This document shows, piece after piece, positions 17,991 through 27,582 of a stretch of 57,287 nt of DNA (position 1 is its first letter; each line of letters begins with the position of its first letter). A program made the translations under genes and the position numbers. The stretch is from Tannerella sp. (lineage in GTDB: Bacteria > Bacteroidota > Bacteroidia > Bacteroidales > Tannerellaceae), in the NCBI GenBank assembly GCA_031272455.1, contig JAISTS010000033.1:1-57287 (forward strand). The letters run 5' to 3'. The notes beneath the pieces are model-generated. The model had not been told where the DNA came from. It did not search any database and was given only the letters and a program-made list of their open reading frames with translations.

Positions 17991-19034
17991 ATGAATAATA
18001 ATAAAAATAAGTATAAGATGAAGATGAAATTGCAAATTGCGGCGCTGACGGCTGTGTCGATCCTCACCGCCTGCACAGGAAATAAAGACGACGCCAGAAT
18101 GAAGATGGCGGATGAGACGCCGACAGTAAAAGTCGCTCTCGTTACCGAACGCCCCGTTGACCAGATACGGGAATACACGGCGACGGTCGAGGCGGAGGTA
18201 ACGAACCAAATCGCTCCGATGTCGCCCGTCAGGATAGACCGTATCTATGTCGAAGTGGGCGACCGTGTTGCCAAAGGTCAGAAGCTCGTTCAGATGGACG
18301 CCGCCAATCTGACGCAGATCAAACTGCAATTAGACAATCAGGCTGCTGAATTTCTGCGTATTGATGAGCTGTACAAAGTCGGCGGCGTGTCAAAATCCGC
18401 TTGGGAGTCGGCAAAAATGGCGCTCGACGTTCGCGAAACATCGTACAAGAATATGCTCGAAAACACTGCCCTGTTAAGCCCTGTCAATGGCGTGGTTACC
18501 GCCCGCAATTATGACAATGGCGATATGTACAGCGGTGCGCAGCCGGTGCTGACGGTCGAACAAATCACGCCCGTCAAACTGCTGATCAACGTGTCGGAGA
18601 CCTATTTCACGCAGGTCAAGAAAGGGCAAAAAGTAACCATCAAATCCGATGTTTACGGCGATGAGGAGTTTGAAGGGACGATCAACCTGATCTATCCGAC
18701 GATCAACTCCGCCACGCGCACGTTCCCCGTCGAGGTGCGTGTGCCCAATGGCGATATGCGTATCCGTCCGGGTATGTTTGCGCGTGTAACGCTGAATTTC
18801 GGGACGCTCAACCACGTCGTCGTGCCCGACCTCGCCATCGTGAAGCAGACAGGCTCAGGCGAACGCTATGTGTTTGTTTATAACGGCGGTAAGGTCTCGC
18901 GCCGCGTAGTCGAACTCGGTCGCCGAATGGGGGAAGAATACGAACTCGTATCGGGAATAGATAACAACTCGCAGGTAGTAGTAGCCGGTCAGTCGAAACT
19001 GCTTGACGGAACGGAAGTCAGGGTCGAGGAGTAA
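17991..19034 (+). CDS. RND efflux periplasmic adaptor lipoprotein (MFP family)
   Basis: The product is 347 residues. An in-frame Met at residue 10 (18018) also gives a good lipoprotein signal, with LTAC as lipobox; the first 9 residues are Asn/Lys-rich. A lipoyl-like half domain (VRIDRIYVEVGDRVAKGQ) and a short alpha-hairpin are followed by the second lipoyl half (ALLSPVNGVVTARNYDNGDM), then beta-barrel and MP domains. It connects the pump to the TolC channel in the periplasm. It lies 15 bases after the TolC gene and 26 before the pump gene. Confidence 0.9.
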   Translation: MNNNKNKYKMKMKLQIAALTAVSILTACTGNKDDARMKMADETPTVKVALVTERPVDQIREYTATVEAEVTNQIAPMSPVRIDRIYVEVGDRVAKGQKLVQMDAANLTQIKLQLDNQAAEFLRIDELYKVGGVSKSAWESAKMALDVRETSYKNMLENTALLSPVNGVVTARNYDNGDMYSGAQPVLTVEQITPVKLLINVSETYFTQVKKGQKVTIKSDVYGDEEFEGTINLIYPTINSATRTFPVEVRVPNGDMRIRPGMFARVTLNFGTLNHVVVPDLAIVKQTGSGERYVFVYNGGKVSRRVVELGRRMGEEYELVSGIDNNSQVVVAGQSKLLDGTEVRVEE

Positions 19035-19060
19035 AAATTAACAATTAAACACAGAAAGAA

Positions 19061-22000
19061 ATGAGTTTATACGAAGGCTCGGTTAAAAAGCCGATTATGA
19101 CCACGCTATGCTTCGTTGCAGTTGTGGTGTTCGGTCTCTTTTCGCTCAGCAGGTTGCCTATCGACCTGCTCCCCGATATCGAGACAAATACGATAATGGT
19201 ATTTACTTCGTATCCGGGCGTGAGCGCTTCGGAAATCGAAAATAACGTGTCGCGACCGCTTGAAAACACGCTCAACTCGGTTGCCAATTTGAAGCATATC
19301 ACTTCAAAATCGTCTGAAAATACATCGCTTATCACGCTCGAATTTGAATATGGATACGACATCGACGTGCTGACGAACGATGTGCGCGACAAGCTGGATA
19401 TGGTGAAATCGTCCCTGCCCGACGACGCTAACGACCCGATAATCTTCAAGTTCAGCACTGATATGATTCCTATCCTTATGCTGTCGGTACAGGCAACCGA
19501 AAGTCAGGCGGCGCTCTACAAGATTCTCGACGAGACGGTAGCCAATCCGATTGCACGTATCGCGGGCGTAGGTACGGTTTCCATTTCGGGAGCGCCTCAG
19601 CGCGAAATCTACGTCTATTGCGACCCCAACAAGCTCGAAGCGTATAACCTCACGATCGAGGGTATCAGCGCTGTCATCGGAGCTGAAAATATGAACATTC
19701 CGGGCGGTAATTTCGACATCGGCAATCAGACTTATTCGCTGCGTGTCGAGGGCGAGTTTACGGATGCGCATCAGATGGATAACATCGTTGTCGCCACTTA
19801 CAACGGCGCGAATGTCTATCTCCGCGATGTTGCCGAGATTAAGGATACCGTACAGGAACGCGCTCAGGATGTGTATAATAACGGCGTTAAGGGCGCGATG
19901 ATAATCATTCAGAAACAATCGGGCGCCAATACGGTGGAAATAGCAAATAAGGTGCGTGCACTGCTGCCCGACCTGCAAAAAAAGCTGCCGCCCGATGTGA
20001 AACTCGGCGTCATTGTCGATTCGTCTGATAACATTAATAATACGATAGGCAGTTTGACCGAAACGGTGCTCTTTGCATTGCTTTTTGTTGTGATTGTCGT
20101 GTTCTTTTTCCTCGGACGCTGGCGGGCGACGGTCATTGTGGCAATTACTATCCCGCTCTCACTCGTCGCATCGTTTATCTATCTGGGAATGACGGGTTCG
20201 TCGCTTAATATCATCTCGCTGTCGGCGCTTTCGATAGCGATAGGTATGGTGGTGGACGACTCCATTGTAGTGCTCGAAAATATCACTACGCATATCGAAC
20301 GAGGCTCGGAGCCTAAACAAGCGGCGGTGCACGGCACCAACGAGGTCGCCCTCTCGGTTATCGCCTCGACGCTGACGATTGTCGCCGTGTTCTTCCCGCT
20401 GACGATGGTTTCGGGTATGTCGGGCGTGCTGTTCAAACAGCTTGGCTGGATGATATGTATCATCATCGGTATCTCGCTGGCGGTGTCGCTGACGCTGACG
20501 CCTATGCTAAGTTCGCAGCTGCTTCGTCTTCAAAAGAAACAGACCAAAGCCTTCCGCTTTTTCTATCGTCCGATAGAGAAATTCCTCGACAAGATTGATG
20601 TGGTATATTCGCGGATGCTGAACTGGTCGATGCGCCACAGGACAGTGGTAATATTAAGCGGACTGGCGTTTTTTGCCCTCAGTATGCTGTGCGTTTCGGG
20701 TATCAGTACCGAGTTTATCCCCACACAGGATAGCGGTCGTATCGGCGTAACGCTCGAACTGCCTATCGGTACGCGCAAAGAAATTGCGAAAGAACTTGCC
20801 ACCGAGCTTGCCGACAAATGGCTGTCGGATGAAAAATATCATGTCGTAACCTGTAACTTCCGCGTCGGACAGGCTGACGGAGACAATACTTTCGCCTCGA
20901 TGCAGGACAACGGTCCGCATATTATCTCGTTCAATATCAGCCTGACAGATCCCGAAGACAGAAATGTTACTCAGGATGAAATCTGCGATATTATGCGAGC
21001 CGACATACAGGCATATCCCGACTTTAAAAAATTTCAGGTGATGTCGGGCGGCGGAATGTCTATGATGGGTGGCAGCAGCAGCGCCGACTTCGAGATTTAC
21101 GGCTACGATATGACGGAAACCGACCGTCTGGCGGCAGAGCTTGAAAGTCAGCTGCGCGGCGTGAAAGGCGTTGCCGAAGTGATGGTCAGCCGCGGTGATT
21201 ACCAGCCCGAATACAGGGTGGAGTTCGACCGCGAGAAACTTTTGATGTTCGGCGTAAACCTTGCAACGGCAGGCACATATCTTCGTAACCGCTTTAACGG
21301 CGCTACTGCATCGCGCTATCGCGAAGACGGTGAAGAATACGACATCGTAGTGCGCTATGCCCCGCAGTTTCGCGAAAGCATCGAGTCAATAGAAAATATC
21401 CTGATATACAACTCGCGCGGACAGGCTATGAGAGTCAAAGACCTTGGCGAAGTCGTTGAGCGCGAATCGCCTCCGAGCATCGACCGCAAAGACCGCGAGC
21501 GTATCGTTACCGTCTCGGCTATGCCGGGTCCGAGAGTGCCGCTCGGCGATGTAGTGATTGCAGGTCAGGCTATTATAGCTAAAATGGACGTCCCGTCGGA
21601 CATCGCTATTCAGATAGCCGGTTCTTACGAAGAGCAGCAGGACTCGTTCCGCGACCTCACGACGCTCGCTATCCTTATCGTGCTGCTGGTGTTCATCGTG
21701 ATGGCGGCGCAGTTTGAGTCGCTCACCAATCCGTTCATCATAATGTTCTCGCTGCCCTTCGCTTTCAGCGGCGTCATCCTGATGCTGTTTATCACCAATA
21801 CTACGCTGAACATAATGAGTATGCTCGGCTCTATAATGCTGATCGGTATCGTCGTTAAGAACGGTATCGTGCTGATAGACTTCACCGGTCTGTGTCGCGA
21901 ACGAGGGCAGGGCGTGATAAGCGCCGTCGTAACGGCAGGCAAAAGCCGTCTGCGTCCCGTGCTGATGACTACGCTGACAACCATTCTCGGTATGATACCT

Positions 22001-22228
22001 ATGGCTGTGCTATCGGGACAAGGCTCGGAGATGTGGCGCCCGATGGGTATTGCCGTCATCGGCGGTCTGACCGTCTCGACCGTGCTGACCCTGATTTTCG
22101 TCCCGACGCTCTACTGCACATTTGCAGGCGTGGGTATCAAACGTGCACGCAAATCGCTGCGTAAGAAACGCGAATTGCAGGAATACTTCGATTCGCATAA
22201 ACAGTATATCATCAAGAACAAGAAATAA
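19061..22228 (+). CDS. RND multidrug-type efflux pump (HAE1/AcrB-like)
   Basis: The product is 1055 residues, typical for the family. TM1 begins SVKKPIMTTLCFVAVVV; the porter-domain signature RLPIDLLPDIE follows; TM4 has GMVVDDSIVVLEN with the paired Asp of the proton relay. Residues about 650-665 hold a Met/Gly/Ser-rich loop (SGGGMSMMGGSSSADF) in the periplasmic part. The C-terminal half repeats the fold. Substrates may be drugs, lipids or other amphiphiles; nothing in the sequence decides. The PII-like gene starts 3 bases after its stop. Confidence 0.92.
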   Translation: MSLYEGSVKKPIMTTLCFVAVVVFGLFSLSRLPIDLLPDIETNTIMVFTSYPGVSASEIENNVSRPLENTLNSVANLKHITSKSSENTSLITLEFEYGYDIDVLTNDVRDKLDMVKSSLPDDANDPIIFKFSTDMIPILMLSVQATESQAALYKILDETVANPIARIAGVGTVSISGAPQREIYVYCDPNKLEAYNLTIEGISAVIGAENMNIPGGNFDIGNQTYSLRVEGEFTDAHQMDNIVVATYNGANVYLRDVAEIKDTVQERAQDVYNNGVKGAMIIIQKQSGANTVEIANKVRALLPDLQKKLPPDVKLGVIVDSSDNINNTIGSLTETVLFALLFVVIVVFFFLGRWRATVIVAITIPLSLVASFIYLGMTGSSLNIISLSALSIAIGMVVDDSIVVLENITTHIERGSEPKQAAVHGTNEVALSVIASTLTIVAVFFPLTMVSGMSGVLFKQLGWMICIIIGISLAVSLTLTPMLSSQLLRLQKKQTKAFRFFYRPIEKFLDKIDVVYSRMLNWSMRHRTVVILSGLAFFALSMLCVSGISTEFIPTQDSGRIGVTLELPIGTRKEIAKELATELADKWLSDEKYHVVTCNFRVGQADGDNTFASMQDNGPHIISFNISLTDPEDRNVTQDEICDIMRADIQAYPDFKKFQVMSGGGMSMMGGSSSADFEIYGYDMTETDRLAAELESQLRGVKGVAEVMVSRGDYQPEYRVEFDREKLLMFGVNLATAGTYLRNRFNGATASRYREDGEEYDIVVRYAPQFRESIESIENILIYNSRGQAMRVKDLGEVVERESPPSIDRKDRERIVTVSAMPGPRVPLGDVVIAGQAIIAKMDVPSDIAIQIAGSYEEQQDSFRDLTTLAILIVLLVFIVMAAQFESLTNPFIIMFSLPFAFSGVILMLFITNTTLNIMSMLGSIMLIGIVVKNGIVLIDFTGLCRERGQGVISAVVTAGKSRLRPVLMTTLTTILGMIPMAVLSGQGSEMWRPMGIAVIGGLTVSTVLTLIFVPTLYCTFAGVGIKRARKSLRKKRELQEYFDSHKQYIIKNKK

Positions 22229-22231
22229 TTT

Positions 22232-22525
22232 ATGAAAGCTATATTTATACCATACAATCAGGCGTTCAAAGAGCGCCTGATTGAAATGCTCGAAAGGTCG
22301 AACATACGCGGATTTACTATGTGGGAACAGGTGCAGGGACGCGGCAGCCATAAGGGCGAACCTCATTACGGCAGTCACGCCTGGCCTACGATGAACTCAG
22401 CTATCCTGACCATCGTCCCCGACGAAGCCGTTGACAGCCTGCTCAAAAAAATCCACGCCATCGACCTCGAAGCCGAGCTGCAAGGACTGCACGCCTTCGT
22501 TTGGAATGTGGAGAAGGGGGTTTAA
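22232..22525 (+). CDS. PII-like small protein with His-rich T-loop, in RND operon
   Basis: The product is 97 residues, the length of a PII/GlnB-fold subunit. The beta-alpha-beta order is visible: KAIFIPYNQAFKERLIEML, a loop at about 35-53, SAILTIVPDEAVDSLLKKI, then LHAFVWNVEK. The loop matching the PII T-loop carries no uridylylation-type Tyr but reads QVQGRGSHKGEPHYGSHAWP, with His40, His45, His49 and flanking Trp. It begins 3 bases after the pump stop, so it is co-translated with the pump. Related PII-like proteins are known beside transporters and are thought to gate them. A metal, nucleotide or pump-binding role here is inference. Its stop overlaps the stop of the convergent receptor gene. 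Confidence 0.78.
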   Translation: MKAIFIPYNQAFKERLIEMLERSNIRGFTMWEQVQGRGSHKGEPHYGSHAWPTMNSAILTIVPDEAVDSLLKKIHAIDLEAELQGLHAFVWNVEKGV

Positions 22526-24951
22526 AAATCGACAGACACACGCAGGTTGATTTGTCGTCCGGTAAGATAATTGGGAACGGCGTGTTGCTGATTGTAAATA
22601 TCTGTAATCCAGTAGTATGAGCCGGTGTTGTCGATGTCAAAGAGATTAAAGAGATCGATTCCGAGCCATACATTTTTGAAATTGCGGAAGACGCCACGAT
22701 CCATCAGTGCGCTTTCGCCGCTGGCAAGTTGGTAGGTTACGCCGATATCGACGCGGCGATAGGGTGGAGTACGGTGATAGCCGGCTTCGTAACCTTTGCG
22801 GGGCACCGTAACGGGAATGCCGCCCGCAAGTACGCCCTTGAGATTGAGCATAATACGCTTGTTGTTAGGATAATAATCCTGAAAAAACAGCGACAGATTG
22901 TAAAGTTGACTGTTGGGCATCGGCGCCTTGGTAACGCCACGGATAGTCTGCTCCGACTGCATCAGCGACAGGCTAAGCCACGAATCGGTGCCGGGTACAA
23001 ACTCGCCGAACAACTTCATATCCACCCCCGCTATATAGCCCGTAGCGCAGTTTTCGCCGTAATAGCGGATTTTCACATTATCGACAGTATAAGGATTGAT
23101 GTTGTCTAATCTTTTGTAATACAGCTCGGTAGTGAATTTAAAATTGCGTCCGGCAGCCAGAAATGCATAGTCGCCGCCACCGATAAAATGGATTGAGCGT
23201 TGCGATTTTAGGCGGTCGTTCAGCAGGATAATGCTGTTGCCGTTCTCGTCGGTCGTTTCGATACGCAACTCTTTGTAGAAAGGCGGCTGATAATAGAAAC
23301 CTGTGGCGAAACGGAACGTAAAATCTTGATTTGCAGTAGGAATAAAACCTATCGACAAACGCGGACTGAAAATGGCTTCGCGATTGTAATCCCAGTAACT
23401 GCCCCTTATGCCACCTATCAGAGTGAACATACCCTGAGCTGTACGAAATTTGAAAACATCCTGAATATAAGCCGAATAGCGAGTGCTTTCCAATTTGTTG
23501 TCGGAAAACAGATTTGCTATCACGTTAACGTCCGTTCCGGTTTGCGGCAGCGAATATCCGGCAGAGTCGCGCCGTTCCCATTCGCTGATTTTATCTGTTA
23601 TGAGTTCGCGTTGAACATTCAGTCCCCACTTAATCGTATGAACAGCAGCGAGTTGTGAAATGCCGTACAAGCCTGCAGTTGCGACGGTTGCCGACAGGCG
23701 GTTGCGTGCGTGTTCGTGAAAATATGCCAGTGACAATGCCTCTACCGGATTTTCGATCTCGTCCGAAGCTACCCTGTTCAGGGCGTAAGTGCTTGTGATG
23801 TCGTAACTTTCTTCCTCGCGGGTATTGAATGCCGACAGCTGCAATCCGATTTCGGTTTTCTCATTAACGTTGTGTTTCAGTGTCGCCGCGCCAAAAAGCG
23901 TTTCAAATTTATCGCGTTCCCTGCCATCGAAGTAAACGGTGAAAGTCTGCGGTTTGTTGGCTGTCCCGAATTTTGTGTCGCGTTCGTGAGGCGTGAAACG
24001 GTAGTTGTTCGACGACACATTGCCAAGGAAATTCAGCTCCCAGCGCGACGTAAACCGATAGGTCATATATGTCTGGAAATCAATAAAAACGGGATTGTAT
24101 TCCGCTTTTGTGTCCATAGTGCCGAGCAGCGAGCGGTTTGTTTTGTAGCGCAGTCCCGTAACCTGCGAAAATTTGCCTGCCGAACTGCCGACGTAAGCGT
24201 TTGCGCCAAGGAAACTTGCTGTTACAGAGCCTTCAAGCGCAGCAGGTTTTTTGTAGGTGATGTCGAGCACCGAACTCATCTTATCGCCATAACGCGCCTC
24301 AAATCCGCCTGCCGAAAAACGCACTTCTTCGGTCATATTAGGATTGATAAAACTCAAGCCTTCCTGTTCGCCCGAACGTATCAGCAAGGGTCGGAACACT
24401 TCTATGCCGTTGACATACACGATGTTCTCGTCGTAGCTGCCGCCTCGCACAGAATATTGCGAGCTTAGTTCGTTGCTCGACGACACACCGGCTTGCGTAA
24501 TGACAAGGCTCTCGATGCTGCCGCCCGACGGGTCGGGCAAAATCCTCATACGTTGAGCATCAAGCGTTTCCAGCGTACTTGTGTTGCGACGCGCCGCCGT
24601 AACCTCCACCTGTCCAAGCTCAAGCGACATATAATTCATCTGCACGTTGACGCGCATATCCGACGCGACGGTCGGGATAATCCGCTCGGCTTTGTTGTAG
24701 CCCAGACACGAAAAAAGCAGGGTAACCGAGTCGCCCTCGGCAACCGAAAGCGAATAATATCCTTTCTCGTTGGTTATCGCCCCCGTCATCGTGTTTTTTA
24801 CCTGAACAGCAACAAGTTCGACAGGATTACCGTCGGCGTCTCTGACATTTCCGGAAATCTGCACACGCTTGCCCTGAGCCAATGCAACGACATCGACAAA
24901 CAACAGCAATAGCGCCGTAACTGCGCTAACTTTCATCACGTTTCTAATCAT
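22522..24951 (-). CDS. TonB-dependent outer-membrane receptor with carboxypeptidase-regulatory-like domain
   Basis: The product is 809 residues. A signal peptide (about 1-25, ALA before Q) is followed by a CarboxypepD_reg-like beta-sandwich (about 30-115; ISGNVRDADGNPVELVAVQV), a plug domain (about 130-240; YSVRGGSYDENIVYVNGIEV) and a 22-strand-type barrel ending in the outer-membrane signature RVSVDF. There is no SusD partner beside it, so it is more likely a siderophore, metal or small-ligand receptor than a SusC-type glycan importer. It is monocistronic and convergent with the PII-like gene; the two stop codons overlap within TTTAAA. Confidence 0.88.
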   Translation of the reverse strand: MIRNVMKVSAVTALLLLFVDVVALAQGKRVQISGNVRDADGNPVELVAVQVKNTMTGAITNEKGYYSLSVAEGDSVTLLFSCLGYNKAERIIPTVASDMRVNVQMNYMSLELGQVEVTAARRNTSTLETLDAQRMRILPDPSGGSIESLVITQAGVSSSNELSSQYSVRGGSYDENIVYVNGIEVFRPLLIRSGEQEGLSFINPNMTEEVRFSAGGFEARYGDKMSSVLDITYKKPAALEGSVTASFLGANAYVGSSAGKFSQVTGLRYKTNRSLLGTMDTKAEYNPVFIDFQTYMTYRFTSRWELNFLGNVSSNNYRFTPHERDTKFGTANKPQTFTVYFDGRERDKFETLFGAATLKHNVNEKTEIGLQLSAFNTREEESYDITSTYALNRVASDEIENPVEALSLAYFHEHARNRLSATVATAGLYGISQLAAVHTIKWGLNVQRELITDKISEWERRDSAGYSLPQTGTDVNVIANLFSDNKLESTRYSAYIQDVFKFRTAQGMFTLIGGIRGSYWDYNREAIFSPRLSIGFIPTANQDFTFRFATGFYYQPPFYKELRIETTDENGNSIILLNDRLKSQRSIHFIGGGDYAFLAAGRNFKFTTELYYKRLDNINPYTVDNVKIRYYGENCATGYIAGVDMKLFGEFVPGTDSWLSLSLMQSEQTIRGVTKAPMPNSQLYNLSLFFQDYYPNNKRIMLNLKGVLAGGIPVTVPRKGYEAGYHRTPPYRRVDIGVTYQLASGESALMDRGVFRNFKNVWLGIDLFNLFDIDNTGSYYWITDIYNQQHAVPNYLTGRQINLRVSVDF

Positions 24952-25007
24952 TTACAACATAATTAACGTAAAAAATGCGCAAAGCGTATATTTCTGCCTG
25001 TGCGAAA

Positions 25008-25037
25008 TTTGCATTTCGTTTTTTATTCGTACCTTTG
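25008..25037 (+). promoter_or_regulatory. Promoter of the DUF2520/KdsC-like pair
   Basis: TTTG (25008-25011), 18 bases, TACCTTTG (25030-25037). Transcription from about 25043 rules out the ATG at 25000 as start of the next gene. Confidence 0.6.
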
Positions 25038-25074
25038 TCTTGATATGAATCGTAAAGAAGAGACAGTAAGCGAT

Positions 25075-25875
25075 ATGACGCGAGGGCAAACCGACGGACT
25101 TAAAACCGTTGTACTCGGCGCCGGCAATGTCGCGACGCATTTATCGGAGGCTTTTGTACGCGCCGGACACGCTGTCGTTCAGGTGTTTAGTCGCACTGCT
25201 GAACATGCGAGTGAGCTTGCCGTACGGTTGCAAACGTCGTGGACAACTTCAACTGACGCTATTCGTCAGGATGCTGATCTATACGTTTTTGCTGTCAGCG
25301 ACGATGCTTTGGAAAGCTTGATAAAGGCTGTTCGCCCTAACGGCGGACTTTGGCTGCATACGGCAGGGAGCGTGCCGATGGATGTGTTCGGGACGATGGC
25401 GCGATGTGGCGTTCTGTATCCGCTCCAGACATTTTCGCGCAGCAGAAATGTGGATTTCAGCCGTATCCCGCTTTTCGTTGAAGCCCGACAACGCGACGAT
25501 GAGGAATTGCTGCTCAATCTTGCCCGCAGTCTGTCGTCCGAAGTGCGCGTAATCAATTCGGCACAACGTAAATATCTCCACTTGGCTGCTGTTTTTGCCT
25601 GCAATTTCGCGAACAATATGTATGCGCAGGCGGCTGAAATCCTCAAAAAAGCGGACATCCCTTGGCAAACGCTACTGCCGCTGATAGATGAAACGGCGGC
25701 TAAAGTGCATAATCTCACGCCATTACAGGCACAAACCGGACCGGCTGTGCGCAACGACCGTCGCGTCATCGAAATGCAAAAAGCGCTGATAGAAGACGCC
25801 GAACTCAAAAATATTTACGAACTGATTAGTAACCAGATATTTAAATACTCAAAATATGAGCAGTATAAATTATGA
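25075..25875 (+). CDS. Rossmann-fold/DUF2520 domain protein
   Basis: The product is 266 residues from ATG 25075; ATG 25045 would be nearly leaderless given the promoter. An N-terminal NAD(P)-binding Rossmann fold (TVVLGAGNVATHLSEAF, about residues 10-25) is joined to a helical DUF2520 domain (AQRKYLHLAAVFACNFANNMY), an arrangement like F420-dependent NADP oxidoreductases and ketol-type dehydrogenases. The substrate is unknown. It overlaps the next gene by 20 bases, as is common in Bacteroidales where this gene precedes a KdsC-like phosphatase. Confidence 0.82.
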   Translation: MTRGQTDGLKTVVLGAGNVATHLSEAFVRAGHAVVQVFSRTAEHASELAVRLQTSWTTSTDAIRQDADLYVFAVSDDALESLIKAVRPNGGLWLHTAGSVPMDVFGTMARCGVLYPLQTFSRSRNVDFSRIPLFVEARQRDDEELLLNLARSLSSEVRVINSAQRKYLHLAAVFACNFANNMYAQAAEILKKADIPWQTLLPLIDETAAKVHNLTPLQAQTGPAVRNDRRVIEMQKALIEDAELKNIYELISNQIFKYSKYEQYKL

Positions 25876-26377
25876 TTTACGCACGATAAAAGGTTTTCTC
25901 TTCGACGTTGACGGAGTGTTATCCTGCGATTGTATCCCGCTTGCAACCAACGGCGACCCTATGCGTATGGTTAATATAAAAGATGGCTATGCGTTGCAAC
26001 TTGCTGTAAAACAGGGATATCACGTTGGCATCATTACCGGAGGCTATACCGACAGCGTACATATTCGTTTCGAGCGCCTCGGAATACGGCATATTTATAT
26101 GCGAAGTTCGGTTAAACTTGCTGATTATGAGGATTTTTTAAGCAAAACCGGTCTCCGCGACGATGAGGTGATGTACGCAGGCGACGATATTCCCGACTAC
26201 GAAGTGATGTCGCGCGTCGGTCTGCCGGTCGCTCCGGCATCAGCCGCACCCGAAATCAAGCAGATAGCCAAGTATATATCACCTCTCAGCGGAGGCGAAG
26301 GGCTTGCCCGCGAAATCATCGAACAGACGATGAAAGCGCAGGACAAATGGATGAAGGGCGACGCTTTCGGGTGGTAA
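25856..26377 (+). CDS. KdsC-like HAD phosphatase
   Basis: The product is 173 residues, capless HAD superfamily. Motif I is FDVDGVLS (catalytic Asp pair), motif II lies around IITGG, and GDDIPDYEVM is the Mg-binding motif with the Asp pair. The length and the GDDIPD block fit 3-deoxy-D-manno-octulosonate-8-phosphate phosphatase (KdsC), which serves lipid A/Kdo synthesis, but similar short HADs have other sugar-phosphate substrates. Translation is coupled to the upstream DUF2520 gene by overlap. It is convergent with the symporter gene, 11 bases between stops. Confidence 0.8.
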   Translation: MSSINYDLRTIKGFLFDVDGVLSCDCIPLATNGDPMRMVNIKDGYALQLAVKQGYHVGIITGGYTDSVHIRFERLGIRHIYMRSSVKLADYEDFLSKTGLRDDEVMYAGDDIPDYEVMSRVGLPVAPASAAPEIKQIAKYISPLSGGEGLAREIIEQTMKAQDKWMKGDAFGW

Positions 26378-26388
26378 CGTTAACGGCT

Positions 26389-27576
26389 TTATTTGCCGCT
26401 CCGTTTCTCGCGTTTTTCCATATAACCGGTCAGCATCAGCGTCAGAGCGCCGTCGCCCGTAACGTTGCAGGCAGTACCAAAGCTGTCTTGCAGAGCGAAG
26501 ATGGTCAGCATCAGCGCCGTCCCTGTGGCGTCGAAACCGAGAACGCTGACGATAAGCCCAAGCGACGCCATCACCGTACCGCCCGGAACGCCCGGCGCAC
26601 CGATAGCAAAAATGCCGAGCAGCAGACAGAAAAGCGCCAATGTCGTAGGCGAGGGCAGCGTCCCGTAGAGCGTCTGCGACACCGTCATCACAAAAAATGT
26701 CTCCGTCAGCACCGAGCCGCAGAGGTGGATATTGGCAAAAAGCGGTATCCCGAAATCCAGCATATCGCGTCGCAGCGCATCCGATTTGCGGGCGCAACCC
26801 AGAGCGACGGGCAGCGTGGCGGCAGACGACATCGTGCCGACAGCCGTCAGATAAGCCGGACCGTAGTGCCGCAGGACGCGCAAGGGATTTTTACTCGAAT
26901 ACGCGCCTGCAAGCAGGTATAGCAGCGCCAGCCATAAGAAATGTCCGGCTATTACGATGAGTATGACCACAAGAAATACCGGAAGCTGCTTCGTTATCGA
27001 GCCTTCGTAGGTCAGCGAGCAGAATGTGCAGGCAATGAAAAACGGCAGGATGGGTATAATCACCTTTGTAACAATGGAAATGACCATTTTCTGAAACTCA
27101 TCCAAAGCGCCGATAAACTTATCAGCCTTGTTCCAGACTGCTGCAAGTCCTATCAAAACCGAGAAGACAAGCGCACTCATCACAGGCATAATTTGCGGTA
27201 TTTGCAGGTCGAAAATGACAGCAGGCAGCTCCCTGTTTCCGCTTACATTGCTGACAATATTCAGGTTAGGTATGATAGCATAACCCGATGCAACAGCAAA
27301 AAACGCCGCTCCTATACTCGATATGTACGCGAGGATAAGCGCTATCCACAGCAGACGCGAGGCATTGCTGCCGAGTTTAGTGATCGATGGCGCAATAAAG
27401 CCAATGATTATCAGTGGAATAGCAAACATTACCACCGCGCCGAGCAGTTTTTGCAAAGTAACGACTACCTGCATCACGGCGTCATTGGCAACGAAACCGA
27501 TGGCGATACCGATGCCCAGCGCTACGACTAATCTGACGGGCAAACTTCCCAGTATTTTTTTTATTGCAAGTTGCAC
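26389..27576 (-). CDS. Dicarboxylate/amino acid:cation symporter (DAACS family)
   Basis: The product is 395 residues with about eight hydrophobic helices and two re-entrant hairpins. GTMSSAATLP is hairpin 1 (Ser-rich substrate tip) and GAPGVPGGTVMA hairpin 2; TACNVTGDGALTLML is TM8 with the substrate/sodium-binding Asn-Asp region. It imports C4-dicarboxylates, glutamate/aspartate, serine or similar with Na+ or H+. The start is 6 bases after the stop of the DUF1080 gene, so the two are probably co-transcribed. Confidence 0.88.
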   Translation of the reverse strand: MQLAIKKILGSLPVRLVVALGIGIAIGFVANDAVMQVVVTLQKLLGAVVMFAIPLIIIGFIAPSITKLGSNASRLLWIALILAYISSIGAAFFAVASGYAIIPNLNIVSNVSGNRELPAVIFDLQIPQIMPVMSALVFSVLIGLAAVWNKADKFIGALDEFQKMVISIVTKVIIPILPFFIACTFCSLTYEGSITKQLPVFLVVILIVIAGHFLWLALLYLLAGAYSSKNPLRVLRHYGPAYLTAVGTMSSAATLPVALGCARKSDALRRDMLDFGIPLFANIHLCGSVLTETFFVMTVSQTLYGTLPSPTTLALFCLLLGIFAIGAPGVPGGTVMASLGLIVSVLGFDATGTALMLTIFALQDSFGTACNVTGDGALTLMLTGYMEKREKRSGK

Positions 27577-27582
27577 GATTTT

